Notes under the pieces: model-generated
Told to the model about the DNA's origin: nothing
Database searches by the model: none
The model's input: only the letters and a program-made list of their open reading frames with translations
Shown: positions 8,382 to 13,306 of the stretch, one piece after another
How positions within the stretch are numbered: the stretch's first letter is position 1
Layout of the letters: each line of letters begins with the position of its first letter
IMG/VR virus record: IMGVR_UViG_3300009184_000247
Location: 1 to 21,708 of that record
Reading direction: 5' to 3' (one strand)
DNA length: 21,708 bases
From: a virus
Program-made: the position numbers and the translations under genes

Positions 8382-8615
8382 ATGGATTGGCAATATTTAT
8401 TTAACTTACTTGGTGCTGGCGCAGCTCTCGGCGTTGGTTGGTGGTGTCGCCAGATATGGGACTCGGTTCAGCAATTAAAGCAAGATGTTCAAGATATTGA
8501 AATTTCGTTACCAACAAATTATGTTCGCAAAGTAGATTTAGACGTTAAGTTTGATAAGTTAGAGGCTACTTTGCAACGTATTTTGGACAAATTAGACCAA
8601 AAGGCTGATAAATGA
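8382..8615 (+). CDS. Small membrane-anchored coiled-coil protein in the lysis cassette
   Basis: A 77-aa protein with one N-terminal membrane segment (about 4-22, YLFNLLGAGAALGVGWW) and charged heptad-like sequence after it (28-40 and 53-75). It starts behind GAGGT, 3 bp after the last ejection gene, and ends in an ATGA overlap with the holin candidate. It may be a holin partner, an antiholin or another lysis accessory. The family is not recognised. Confidence 0.7.
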   Translation: MDWQYLFNLLGAGAALGVGWWCRQIWDSVQQLKQDVQDIEISLPTNYVRKVDLDVKFDKLEATLQRILDKLDQKADK

Positions 8616-8815
8616 TGGCTAACATAATGGGCGCGTTAAAGTCCAAAACGATGTGGTTTTCTGTTTTATTGGTGCTTTTTGGGGCTTTGATGGATAACTC
8701 TATTTATCTTAAAGACCTAATCCCAGCGCAATACTTCAGCTTAATTATGATTATTATCGGCGTTATCGTAGCAACGCTAAGAATGGTCACTACGCAGCCT
8801 CTCGCCGCAAAATGA
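8612..8815 (+). CDS. Holin candidate (two membrane segments)
   Basis: A 67-aa protein with two predicted membrane helices (about 14-28, MWFSVLLVLFGALMD, and 41-57, YFSLIMIIIGVIVATLR) joined by a short polar loop, and a basic start. Size and topology fit small phage holins that open the inner membrane for the endolysin. It lies between the coiled-coil membrane protein and the i-spanin, with ATGA overlaps on both sides. A second ATG three bases downstream (8615) gives a Met-Met start, so two products differing by one residue are possible. The call rests on context and topology rather than on a motif. Confidence 0.72.
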   Translation: MMANIMGALKSKTMWFSVLLVLFGALMDNSIYLKDLIPAQYFSLIMIIIGVIVATLRMVTTQPLAAK

Positions 8816-9201
8816 TTTCGTATGTACGAATCGCAATTCTGGCAGGTATTTTTATGGCTGGTTTGCTTTTGGGCTGGGGTTATGAGCATCGGAATTTGGT
8901 GGCCTTCAAAGCAGAAGTTGAAGCGGTGGCTAAAGTTCAACAAGCCAAAAACGAATCCATTGCCAAGCAACAAACGCTAGTCAATAAAGGAATTGAAAAT
9001 GAGTACCAAGCTAAGTTGTCTGCTCTTAAGTCTGTTTATGGTGGGTTGCGCCAACCCAGTAGCGGTTCAATGTCCGCCGTTACCAAATCCACCATCGGTA
9101 TTGATGGAAAAGCCACCAACCTTGAACTTGCTTGCGCCTATACAACGCAGCAATTAGTATCGTTGCAAGATTGGTTACGACAGCAACTTGAAGTCAAATG
9201 A
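8812..9201 (+). CDS. Rz-like inner-membrane spanin (i-spanin)
   Basis: A 129-aa protein with an N-terminal signal-anchor (about 6-22, RIAILAGIFMAGLLLGWGY) and a long periplasmic, charged, helical domain (30-75) of coiled-coil type, as in lambda Rz. It would span the periplasm and, with the lipoprotein Rz1 encoded inside it, fuse inner and outer membranes in the last step of lysis. The start overlaps the holin stop by ATGA and its stop overlaps the endolysin start the same way. The embedded Rz1 frame (8999-9157) strongly supports the call, since i-spanins are otherwise poorly conserved. Confidence 0.85.
   Translation: MISYVRIAILAGIFMAGLLLGWGYEHRNLVAFKAEVEAVAKVQQAKNESIAKQQTLVNKGIENEYQAKLSALKSVYGGLRQPSSGSMSAVTKSTIGIDGKATNLELACAYTTQQLVSLQDWLRQQLEVK
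8999..9157 (+). CDS. Rz1-like outer-membrane lipoprotein spanin (o-spanin), nested in Rz in the +1 frame
   Basis: A 52-aa ORF wholly inside the i-spanin gene, one base out of frame, the same arrangement as lambda Rz/Rz1. It starts with ATG behind AAAGGA (8986-8991, 7 nt spacing) and stops with TAG. The start MSTKLSCLLLSLFMVGC is a lipoprotein signal ending in a lipobox (M-V-G-Cys17). The predicted mature part is proline-rich (CPPLPNPPSV, EKPPT), typical of Rz1, where it lies on the outer membrane and binds the Rz tip. Signal, lipobox, Pro-rich chain, Shine-Dalgarno and nesting all agree, so confidence is high despite the small size. Confidence 0.9.
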   Translation: MSTKLSCLLLSLFMVGCANPVAVQCPPLPNPPSVLMEKPPTLNLLAPIQRSN

Positions 9202-9641
9202 GTCCAAATTTACAGGCTTTTCTCGATATGATTGCGGTGTCTGAAGGCACTGCTGGAAAGGGTGACAATGGTTATAATGTCATTGTGGGTGGGGCTTTAT
9301 TTGAAAGCTATGACGACCATCCTAGAAAATTGGTATGGCTTCGTCCCGGCCTTGCGTCCACGGCGGCGGGGAGATACCAACTCTTAAGCCGTTATTACGA
9401 CGCTTATAAGAAACAACTCAACCTACCTAACTTTAGCCCTTTATCTCAAGACTTAATTGCTATACAGCAAATTAGAGAACGCGGTGCATTGGAATATATT
9501 GAAAAAGGCTACATCAATGTAGCAATTGATAAGGTCAAAAACATCTGGGCTTCATTGCCTGGCGCTGGTTATGGTCAGCATGAAAACAAACTAGATAAAT
9601 TAATTACAGCTTATAAAGACGCGGGTGGTACAGTAGCGTAA
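9198..9641 (+). CDS. Lambda R-type endolysin (lytic transglycosylase, GH104-like)
   Basis: A 147-aa protein that follows lambda endolysin R closely along its length: AFLDMIAVSEGT (7-18), YNVIVGGALF (26-35), DDHPRKLV (39-46), STAAGRYQLLSRYYDAYKKQL (54-74), then SPLSQDLIAIQQIRERGAL (80-98) and IWASLPGAGYGQHE (116-129). Glu16 matches the catalytic Glu19 of lambda R. The enzyme cleaves the glycan strands of peptidoglycan without water, forming anhydro-muramic ends. There is no signal peptide, so it needs the holin to reach the wall. ATGA overlap with the i-spanin places it last in the lysis cassette. Confidence 0.95.
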   Translation: MSPNLQAFLDMIAVSEGTAGKGDNGYNVIVGGALFESYDDHPRKLVWLRPGLASTAAGRYQLLSRYYDAYKKQLNLPNFSPLSQDLIAIQQIRERGALEYIEKGYINVAIDKVKNIWASLPGAGYGQHENKLDKLITAYKDAGGTVA

Positions 9642-9692
9642 CTAAGTTGTCATAATTGCCTGATTTAATTGGCAAAATTCTACTAGGCGTAT

Positions 9693-10670
9693 ATGCAAAT
9701 ATCTAAAAAAGAAGATAAAAAGTTTATAGAGTGCTGGAAACGATTAGGCTCTCCTACGCTAGTTGCTAAAGAGCTAGGTATAAACCCTAGAAGCGCTCTT
9801 AATAGACGGGCTACGCTACAAATACGCTACGGGATAACTTTAGATACGCATAGTTCTATGCGTGATCCAAAAAAAGAAAAAAAGAAAATAGATTTAGCAG
9901 CGCACAATGTCCGTAGGGGTATTGATGTTGATAAGGTCAAACGCGTCATAGTGTTCTCAGACGCCCATTTTACTGATACCACCACCACGGCGTTTAAAGC
10001 CCTCTTGGTGATGATTAAAGAGTTTAAGCCACAGGTGATCATCTGCAACGGCGACGCCTTCGATGGGCAGGTTTTAAGCCGTTTCCCAAGCATTAACTAC
10101 GATCAGAAGCCTAGTGTCTTAGACGAACTTAACGCCTGCCGTTATCATTTAGATGAAATTGAAAAAGTAAGACCTGCTGGTTGCCGATTAATATGGACAC
10201 TAGGTAACCACGATATGCGCTACGAGGCTTGGTTGGTTAATAAAGTGCCTGAGTACAGCGGCGTAGATGGTTTTAGCCTTAAATACCATTTTCCTAATTG
10301 GGAAACTTGTTGGAGTTTTTGGATTGGCGAAGATACGGTAATCAAGCATCGGCATAAAGGCGGTCGTTCTGCTGGGTATAGTAATTTGATAGCCGCAGGC
10401 AATACCAACATTATTACAGGTCATACGCACGTTCTCGCTTGCCAACCGATTTCAAATTATCAAGGTCACTGGTGGGGGGTTCAGACCGGATGTTTGGCTG
10501 ATCCTATGTCACCTACGTTTGAGTATTGCGAAGATGGCCCAAAAGACTGGCGTAGCGGGTTTGTAATGCTTTCGTTTGACCAGGGCAGGATGTTAATGCC
10601 AGAGATGATTATGGTCAGCGACGAGCAAAATGGTGAATTTGAGTTTAGAGGTTGTATAAACAACGTATAA
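9693..10670 (+). CDS. Calcineurin-like metallophosphoesterase with N-terminal HTH-like region
   Basis: A 325-aa protein. Residues 8-50 look like a helix-turn-helix of terminase-small-subunit or recombinase type (GSPTLVAKELGINPRSALNRRATL). Residues 83-270 form a metallophosphoesterase domain with the full ligand set: DAH (D90, H92), GDAFDG (D121), GNHD (N172, H173, D174), KHRH (H219/H221) and GHTH (H244, H246). Such enzymes hydrolyse phosphodiesters or phosphomonoesters using two metal ions; the substrate here is not known. The N-terminal HTH suggests DNA contact, which would favour a nucleic-acid substrate, but that is inference. It follows the endolysin after 51 bp and overlaps no gene upstream. 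Confidence 0.88.
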   Translation: MQISKKEDKKFIECWKRLGSPTLVAKELGINPRSALNRRATLQIRYGITLDTHSSMRDPKKEKKKIDLAAHNVRRGIDVDKVKRVIVFSDAHFTDTTTTAFKALLVMIKEFKPQVIICNGDAFDGQVLSRFPSINYDQKPSVLDELNACRYHLDEIEKVRPAGCRLIWTLGNHDMRYEAWLVNKVPEYSGVDGFSLKYHFPNWETCWSFWIGEDTVIKHRHKGGRSAGYSNLIAAGNTNIITGHTHVLACQPISNYQGHWWGVQTGCLADPMSPTFEYCEDGPKDWRSGFVMLSFDQGRMLMPEMIMVSDEQNGEFEFRGCINNV

Positions 10671-10672
10671 AC

Positions 10673-11026
10673 ATGAAGCTAACCTCAGAGGTTGTCAAAA
10701 ACCTATACGCTTCTCTGTATTGCTGCTATCCATTTACTAAGTGGAAGATGCCACTACCTGAAGAAATTGATTTTGTAGTTACATCTGACCCGGAGCTAAT
10801 GGGAACCTACCTATACGATACGGGCGAGGACTTTGAGCATACCATTACCATTTCATCTGGACGGTGCGGGCATTATTACACCGTTGTCACCACACTAGCT
10901 CACGAAATGATCCACATGAGTTTTCATCGCCAAGAAGGAGCTAAATGGGCGCAGCATGGCAAACCATTTAGAAACCGCTGCAAAATGGTGGCTGATGAAT
11001 TAGGGCTTGATCCGCTAGAATTATAG
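10673..11026 (+). CDS. SprT-like zinc metalloprotease
   Basis: A 117-aa protein with the zincin motif HEMIH (His77, Glu78, His81 counted from this ATG) followed by HGKPFRNRC (third ligand candidate His95), the layout of SprT/Spartan-type proteases. Host Spartan proteins remove proteins crosslinked to DNA; the phage role is unknown. I chose ATG 10673, 2 bp after the phosphoesterase stop. An in-frame TTG at 10652 would add seven residues, but its only purine-rich site (AGAGG, 10646-10650) ends one base before it, too close to serve. The chosen ATG also lacks a close Shine-Dalgarno, so coupling to the upstream gene is likely. This is the last plus-strand gene before the repeat-rich spacer. Confidence 0.85.
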   Translation: MKLTSEVVKNLYASLYCCYPFTKWKMPLPEEIDFVVTSDPELMGTYLYDTGEDFEHTITISSGRCGHYYTVVTTLAHEMIHMSFHRQEGAKWAQHGKPFRNRCKMVADELGLDPLEL

Positions 11027-11078
11027 GTAACCTTTATGTTACTAATTGTCGGTAATTGTGTAATTAGTTAAACATTTT

Positions 11079-11096
11079 GTTATACATTTGTATAAC
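11079..11096. promoter_or_regulatory. Perfect 18-bp palindrome (operator-like)
   Basis: GTTATACA (11079-11086), TT, TGTATAAC (11089-11096): 8-bp perfect arms with a 2-bp centre. This is the size and symmetry of a dimeric repressor or initiator site. The core TATACA/TGTATA also forms the next inverted repeat. Confidence 0.65.
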
Positions 11097-11122
11097 TTTG
11101 TAACCTATAAGTATTGATTGCG

Positions 11123-11148
11123 TATACATATTGATACCTATATGTATA
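11123..11148. repeat. Inverted repeat TATACATAT / ATATGTATA
   Basis: Nine-bp perfect arms (11123-11131 and 11140-11148) around TGATACCT. It shares the TATACA/TGTATA half-site with the palindrome 44 bp upstream, suggesting the same protein could bind both. Confidence 0.6.
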
Positions 11149-11181
11149 AAAATCAGCAAAAAATGTACATATTGTCGGTAT

Positions 11182-11232
11182 TTGTAAAGTTTTGCCAACG
11201 GATTGTAAAGGTATTGGTCATTGATTGTAAAG
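11182..11232 (+). repeat. Three phased TTGTAAAG iterons
   Basis: TTGTAAAG occurs at 11182-11189, 11203-11210 and 11225-11232, with periods of 21 and 22 bp, i.e. about two helical turns, so all copies lie on one DNA face. The last two share the longer GATTGTAAAG. Such phasing is typical of initiator-binding iterons, but three 8-mers in AT-rich DNA could also arise from drift. Confidence 0.65.
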
Positions 11233-11233
11233 T

Positions 11234-11300
11234 TTCCTTATCGGGAAATTTATACAATATATGCTACATTTTTAAGCAATTATTCCCTATCGGGAAATTT
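11234..11300 (+). repeat. 18-bp repeat pair TTCCYTATCGGGAAATTT
   Basis: Copies at 11234-11251 (T at position 5) and 11283-11300 (C at position 5) are otherwise identical and start 49 bp apart. Each holds a short dyad (TTCC...GGAA) that could form a small hairpin or a protein site. The first begins 2 bp after the last TTGTAAAG iteron. Confidence 0.75.
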
Positions 11301-11327
11301 CTAACCTATTTTGAAAACGCTTGTAAC

Positions 11328-11356
11328 TGCATGAAATTTTAATAAAAAGTCATGCA
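11328..11356. repeat. Dyad TGCATGA...TCATGCA near the minus operon end
   Basis: Seven-bp perfect arms (11328-11334 and 11350-11356) with an inner TTTT/AAAA pairing form a possible hairpin 12 bp beyond the last minus-strand stop. No T tract follows on either strand, so it is not a standard intrinsic terminator. It could be a 3' mRNA hairpin or a binding site. Confidence 0.5.
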
Positions 11357-11367
11357 AAAATAGGACA

Positions 11368-11487
11368 TTAGAAATTTCGGTGATAACTATCTTTGGGGTT
11401 ATTTAACATTGCTTTAATAAGTTCATCTATATTAAAGAACCATTGAATAACCTTCATGCCATCATGCGTATAGATGGTAAAGCTCAT
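11368..11487 (-). CDS. 39-aa small phage protein, last gene of the minus operon
   Basis: A 39-aa ORF beginning MSFTIYTHDGMKVIQWFFN, whose start overlaps the stop of the upstream gene by ATGA. Codon use resembles the neighbours and the ORF ends 12 bp before a dyad. It is soluble, mixed alpha/beta, with no motif I know. Support comes from coupling and from filling otherwise empty space at the end of a chain of coupled genes. Confidence 0.55.
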   Translation of the reverse strand: MSFTIYTHDGMKVIQWFFNIDELIKAMLNNPKDSYHRNF

Positions 11488-11630
11488 TTAGTAGCCATCA
11501 TATACAGGCCCACATTAGCGCCAGCATAGCAAGCGTAACAAATACACATAGGCAAGTTACCTTTGAATCCTTGCTCAACGGCAATATACGCATAAATTAT
11601 TCCTGTAACAATAATTAGCCAACTACTCAT
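11484..11630 (-). CDS. 48-aa small membrane protein
   Basis: The ORF encodes two hydrophobic segments, SWLIIVTGIIYAYIAV (3-18) and MCICYACYAGANVGLYMM (28-45), separated by EQGFKGN. This hairpin layout with Gly/Tyr-rich helices is a style of small phage inner-membrane protein. The start overlaps the upstream stop by 8 nt and its stop overlaps the next start by ATGA, so it is embedded in the coupled operon. No function is recognised. It might act in superinfection control or membrane takeover, but nothing in the sequence shows that. Confidence 0.68.
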   Translation of the reverse strand: MSSWLIIVTGIIYAYIAVEQGFKGNLPMCICYACYAGANVGLYMMATK

Positions 11631-11817
11631 TTGGCTCTATGTACTTCTCAAGACGTGTAATCCGTTGGCTATCAAACGAACATAGGTTTGAGTAATACTC
11701 CTGATGGGTCTTGTTCTCTAAATAACTGCGCCGGGCAGACTCAAGTTCTTTTTTAGCAAGAACCATCGCTGCTGGTGGGTTGACTAATACTAACCATAAT
11801 CTTTTTATTGAGTTCAT
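11623..11817 (-). CDS. 64-aa small helical phage protein
   Basis: Starts behind AAGGA. The sequence opens MNSIKRLWLVLVNPPAAMVLAKKELESARR, with a short hydrophobic/proline turn (8-20) followed by a charged helix to residue 60 (RITRLEKYIEP). I recall similar short proteins in accessory operons of phages of Proteobacteria, without known function. Its first 65 nt overlap the end of the Cys4 protein gene in another frame. The amphipathic C-terminal helix suggests oligomerisation. Confidence 0.7.
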   Translation of the reverse strand: MNSIKRLWLVLVNPPAAMVLAKKELESARRSYLENKTHQEYYSNLCSFDSQRITRLEKYIEPNE

Positions 11818-11944
11818 TTTGATTCCTTTTCGTGGTGCAGTCTTGGCAAAACCATTTGTAAGTTAGACCGCCTGGGTTATTTACTACGCTGCCAGTTGCA
11901 TTATTTTTACGTTGTTGGCAGTTATTGCAGGTTCTTAGGGTCAT
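11753..11944 (-). CDS. Small Cys4 zinc-ribbon-like protein
   Basis: A 63-aa protein with two CxxC knuckles, CNNC (6-9) and CQDC (33-36), separated by 23 residues containing NPGGLTYKWF. This matches a small treble-clef or zinc-ribbon fold. The start overlaps the stop of the secreted repeat protein gene by ATGA, supporting real translation. The last 20 or so residues (IMVSISQPTSSDGSC) are read over the start of the next gene in another frame and look like an unconstrained tail. Possible roles are nucleic-acid or protein binding; none is shown. Confidence 0.65.
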   Translation of the reverse strand: MTLRTCNNCQQRKNNATGSVVNNPGGLTYKWFCQDCTTKRNQNELNKKIMVSISQPTSSDGSC

Positions 11945-12252
11945 CGTCCAAATATCGAGTCATAAATAGGTGTCATGGATGATGGATTATAGAGGGGCGT
12001 GGTATATGGCATTGGTATATACGCAGGTGCCATTACGGTACCTACAGCTTGACCTTGTGCGCCGTATACATACGTTGTATTGCCAGACTGCATGGCGGTG
12101 CCACGGCTTTCACCTTGTGGGCCATAAAAGTATTGCGTATTGCCTGATTGCATGACAGTACCTAGGCTTTGCCCTTGAGCGCCGTATAGGTATGTTGTTT
12201 GGGCAATAGCACTGTTGCTAATTAACAACAACATCATTATCACTTTTTTCAT
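11941..12252 (-). CDS. Secreted protein with three 20-residue repeats
   Basis: A 103-aa protein. MKKVIMMLLLISNSAIA is a clear Sec signal peptide with a probable cut after Ala17. Residues 19-78 are three 20-residue repeats of the pattern T-x-Y-x-Y-G-x-Q-G-x-x-x-G-T-x-M, similar in style to secreted bacterial proteins whose repeats carry YGxxG turns. The tail (79-103) is rich in Pro, Tyr and Met (PMPYTTPLYNP). I chose ATG 12252 because AAGGAG lies 7 nt upstream; the longer frame from 12288 lacks a signal start. It would go to the periplasm or outside. ATGA couplings on both sides show it belongs to the phage operon. Function unknown. Confidence 0.78.
   Translation of the reverse strand: MKKVIMMLLLISNSAIAQTTYLYGAQGQSLGTVMQSGNTQYFYGPQGESRGTAMQSGNTTYVYGAQGQAVGTVMAPAYIPMPYTTPLYNPSSMTPIYDSIFGR
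12019..12198 (-). repeat. Three 60-bp tandem repeats inside the secreted protein gene
   Basis: Three in-frame 60-bp units encode YLYGAQGQSLGTVMQSGN-, YFYGPQGESRGTAMQSGN- and YVYGAQGQAVGTVM-type blocks. The units have diverged at several codons but keep length exactly, which points to selection on the 20-residue period. Confidence 0.85.
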
Positions 12253-12458
12253 TTCAATCTCCTTGCGATCTCTCGCTCTATGTACCACTTTGCTTTGCGT
12301 AAATCTTCGATGGCGTCATGCTTTTCGTCTGCTCGCCAAATGTACTTAACGGCGTTGCCAAGGCAAAAGCTCATGTGTTCGGTTATCTGGATACATTCCA
12401 CCCCACTTGGATGGCTTGTATAGTGTTTTGGATGGTTTACAGCGTCATGGTCGCTCAT
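12249..12458 (-). CDS. DUF3310 protein (T7 gp1.7-like)
   Basis: A 69-aa protein with the full DUF3310 signature: NHPKHYTSHPSGVECIQI (8-25), FCLGNAVKYIWRADEK (31-46) and DAIEDLRKAKWYIEREI (48-64). The family includes the domain in T7 gene 1.7 product, a nucleotide kinase that makes T7 sensitive to dideoxythymidine; short stand-alone versions like this one are widespread in phages and their activity is not established. No Walker A loop is present here. Both ends are ATGA overlaps, with the 66-aa class protein upstream and the secreted repeat protein downstream. Confidence 0.88.
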   Translation of the reverse strand: MSDHDAVNHPKHYTSHPSGVECIQITEHMSFCLGNAVKYIWRADEKHDAIEDLRKAKWYIEREIARRLK

Positions 12459-12649
12459 GGGTTCTTCGCTTCCTTTAAAAGTTCAATACGTTCGCGTGAT
12501 ACACGTAATACGTTATAGCGTTGATGTAGGCGTTGTAATACAGACGCCCGCTTCTCGCCAAAGCGTTCGGCCTCCAACATTGACCAAATATCGGCTTCGT
12601 TCATGTTACAAAGAACATCATTTAGTTGACGCCAACTTAGTTTGCTCAT
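12455..12649 (-). CDS. Small helical phage protein (LSWRQLND type)
   Basis: A 64-aa soluble, charged, all-helical protein: LSWRQLNDVLCNMNEADIW (4-22), then MLEAERFGEKRASVLQRLHQRYNVLRVSRERIELL (24-58 with key RASVLQRLHQRYNVLR). I recall similar short ORFs as common in phages of Beta- and Gammaproteobacteria, without function. ATG 12649 is chosen over an in-frame TTG two codons upstream because AAGGAG is 8 nt before the ATG. It is coupled to the DUF3310 gene by ATGA. Confidence 0.75.
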   Translation of the reverse strand: MSKLSWRQLNDVLCNMNEADIWSMLEAERFGEKRASVLQRLHQRYNVLRVSRERIELLKEAKNP

Positions 12650-12791
12650 GGTCAATTCTCCTTTCTAATTCAGTAATGGTTTTCCCTAACTTAATAACCG
12701 CACGTTCTGCGGCGTTGTAAGTCCTATGCCGGATAATGCTTTCAGCTTTTGCTGCTTTTAGTTTTGCTTTTAGAAGCTGTAATCGTTTCAT
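12618..12791 (-). CDS. 57-aa basic helical protein, overlapping both neighbours
   Basis: The ORF reads MKRLQLLKAKLKAAKAE, then IIRHRTYNAAERAVIKLGKTITELERRI, a basic amphipathic helix of the kind seen in small phage ORFs (repeated Ala/Lys heptads). It fills the space between two better supported genes, overlapping the upstream gene by 50 nt and the downstream gene by 32 nt in other frames. The start site is weak (GAGAAAG, 8 nt upstream). The good coiled-coil pattern in the non-overlapping middle supports it as real, but overlap limits confidence. Confidence 0.5.
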   Translation of the reverse strand: MKRLQLLKAKLKAAKAESIIRHRTYNAAERAVIKLGKTITELERRIDHEQTKLASTK

Positions 12792-12915
12792 TTATAACTT
12801 TCTCTTGTTGTACGATAACTTGTACAAGTTCTCGAATAATGGTGGCAATATTAGTATTTGGTGCGTATTCGTCAATATCGTTAGCTAGTTTTAATGCTTC
12901 TTCAATTAATTTCAT
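12742..12915 (-). CDS. 57-aa small acidic-to-basic protein
   Basis: The ORF starts MKLIEEALKLANDIDEYAPN with an ATGA overlap with the upstream stop, continues as a helix (TIIRELVQVIVQQEKVINETI, 25-45) and ends in a Lys/Ser-rich tail (KSKTKSSKS). The tail lies over the start of the next gene in another frame, which may explain its odd composition. No family is recognised. Coupling and fit in the operon are the main support. Confidence 0.6.
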   Translation of the reverse strand: MKLIEEALKLANDIDEYAPNTNIATIIRELVQVIVQQEKVINETITASKSKTKSSKS

Positions 12916-13106
12916 TTTGTTGTTCCCCCGTACACCTGCGCTTCTAAATATTTAACTTGGTCGTTCAAAGTCATAGCCCGTTCAAAAGCAGATTTCCAAT
13001 ACTCTATTTCTTCTGCTTGTTTGCGTAGCATGGCGGCTGCTTCTTTACGATACTGAATATAAGTAGGTGCTAGTTCCATCAAACCAGCTAGTTCATTTGC
13101 ACTCAT
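12912..13106 (-). CDS. 64-aa small helical phage protein
   Basis: The protein starts MSANELAGLMELAP and continues as two helices, YRKEAAAMLRKQAEEIEYWKSAFE (19-42) and MTLNDQVKYLEAQVYG (45-60), a pattern like leucine-zipper or coiled-coil pairs. Short proteins with a similar N-terminus followed by a coiled coil occur in phage accessory operons, again of unknown function. ATGA overlaps tie it to both neighbours. Confidence 0.7.
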   Translation of the reverse strand: MSANELAGLMELAPTYIQYRKEAAAMLRKQAEEIEYWKSAFERAMTLNDQVKYLEAQVYGGTTK

Positions 13107-13306
13107 TTCTCTTGCGCCTTTCTTAATATTGCTCTAGCAAAACCTTCCCAATTTTCGTAATGGCTGTATTGACCAATCAGTTCGCCTATTTCCTCATCTG
13201 TTAGTGTCTTTGTGCGTAACGGGCAAGTCCTACCCTGGTTGCAATCGCCGTTGCAACAGTAGTCATCCCGACCTTTTTCGTAGCCAGCGTTCCATTCATC
13301 TCTCAT
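13103..13306 (-). CDS. 67-aa Cys-rich small protein
   Basis: Residues 17-28 are CCNGDCNQGRTC, a compact Cys cluster (C17, C18, C22, C28) that could hold a metal or disulphides. The rest is LTDEEIGELIGQYSHYENWEGFARAILRKAQEK (key EEIGELI and FARAILRKA), an amphipathic pair of helices. The Cys cluster recurs in small phage proteins of similar size. The start sits behind GGAGGA, the best Shine-Dalgarno in the operon, inside the end of the helicase gene. Function unknown. Confidence 0.72.
   Translation of the reverse strand: MRDEWNAGYEKGRDDYCCNGDCNQGRTCPLRTKTLTDEEIGELIGQYSHYENWEGFARAILRKAQEK

Larger units (their letters stand above)
11045..11185. repeat. 15-bp direct repeat pair ATTGTCGGTAWTTGT
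   Basis: ATTGTCGGTAATTGT at 11045-11059 recurs as ATTGTCGGTATTTGT at 11171-11185, 14 of 15 identical, 126 bp apart (12 turns at 10.5 bp per turn). The second copy abuts the first TTGTAAAG iteron. Confidence 0.75.
11027..11367. other. AT-rich, repeat- and palindrome-rich non-coding region between convergent operons
   Basis: No convincing gene lies in this 341-bp stretch. Over 11041-11280 I count 64 G/C in 240 bases (27%), well below the flanking genes. It contains a spaced 15-bp direct repeat, a perfect 18-bp palindrome, a 9-bp-arm inverted repeat, three phased TTGTAAAG copies, a near-identical 18-bp repeat pair and a further dyad, each listed separately. Plus genes end on its left and minus genes end on its right, so it does not lie upstream of either operon. 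The mix of iterons, dyads and low GC resembles a replication origin or a control site; no strong intrinsic terminator was found in it. Confidence 0.7.

Noticed and set aside
11182-11232. CRISPR-like array
   Set aside because: Repeat unit is only 8-10 bp with 13-14 bp between copies; no cas genes; better read as iterons.
11118-11342. 74-codon plus-strand frame in the AT-rich spacer
   Set aside because: TTG start with no Shine-Dalgarno, composition typical of AT-rich random sequence, and it runs through all the repeats and dyads.
12253-12288. Upstream start for the secreted repeat protein
   Set aside because: It would add a charged stretch before the signal peptide and overlap the DUF3310 gene further, while AAGGAG stands 7 nt before the ATG at 12252.
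12318-12955. Plus-strand open frames opposite the minus operon (e.g. 12318-12518, 12457-12720, 12749-12955)
   Set aside because: They are shadows of the coupled minus-strand genes, lack ribosome sites and show no domain.
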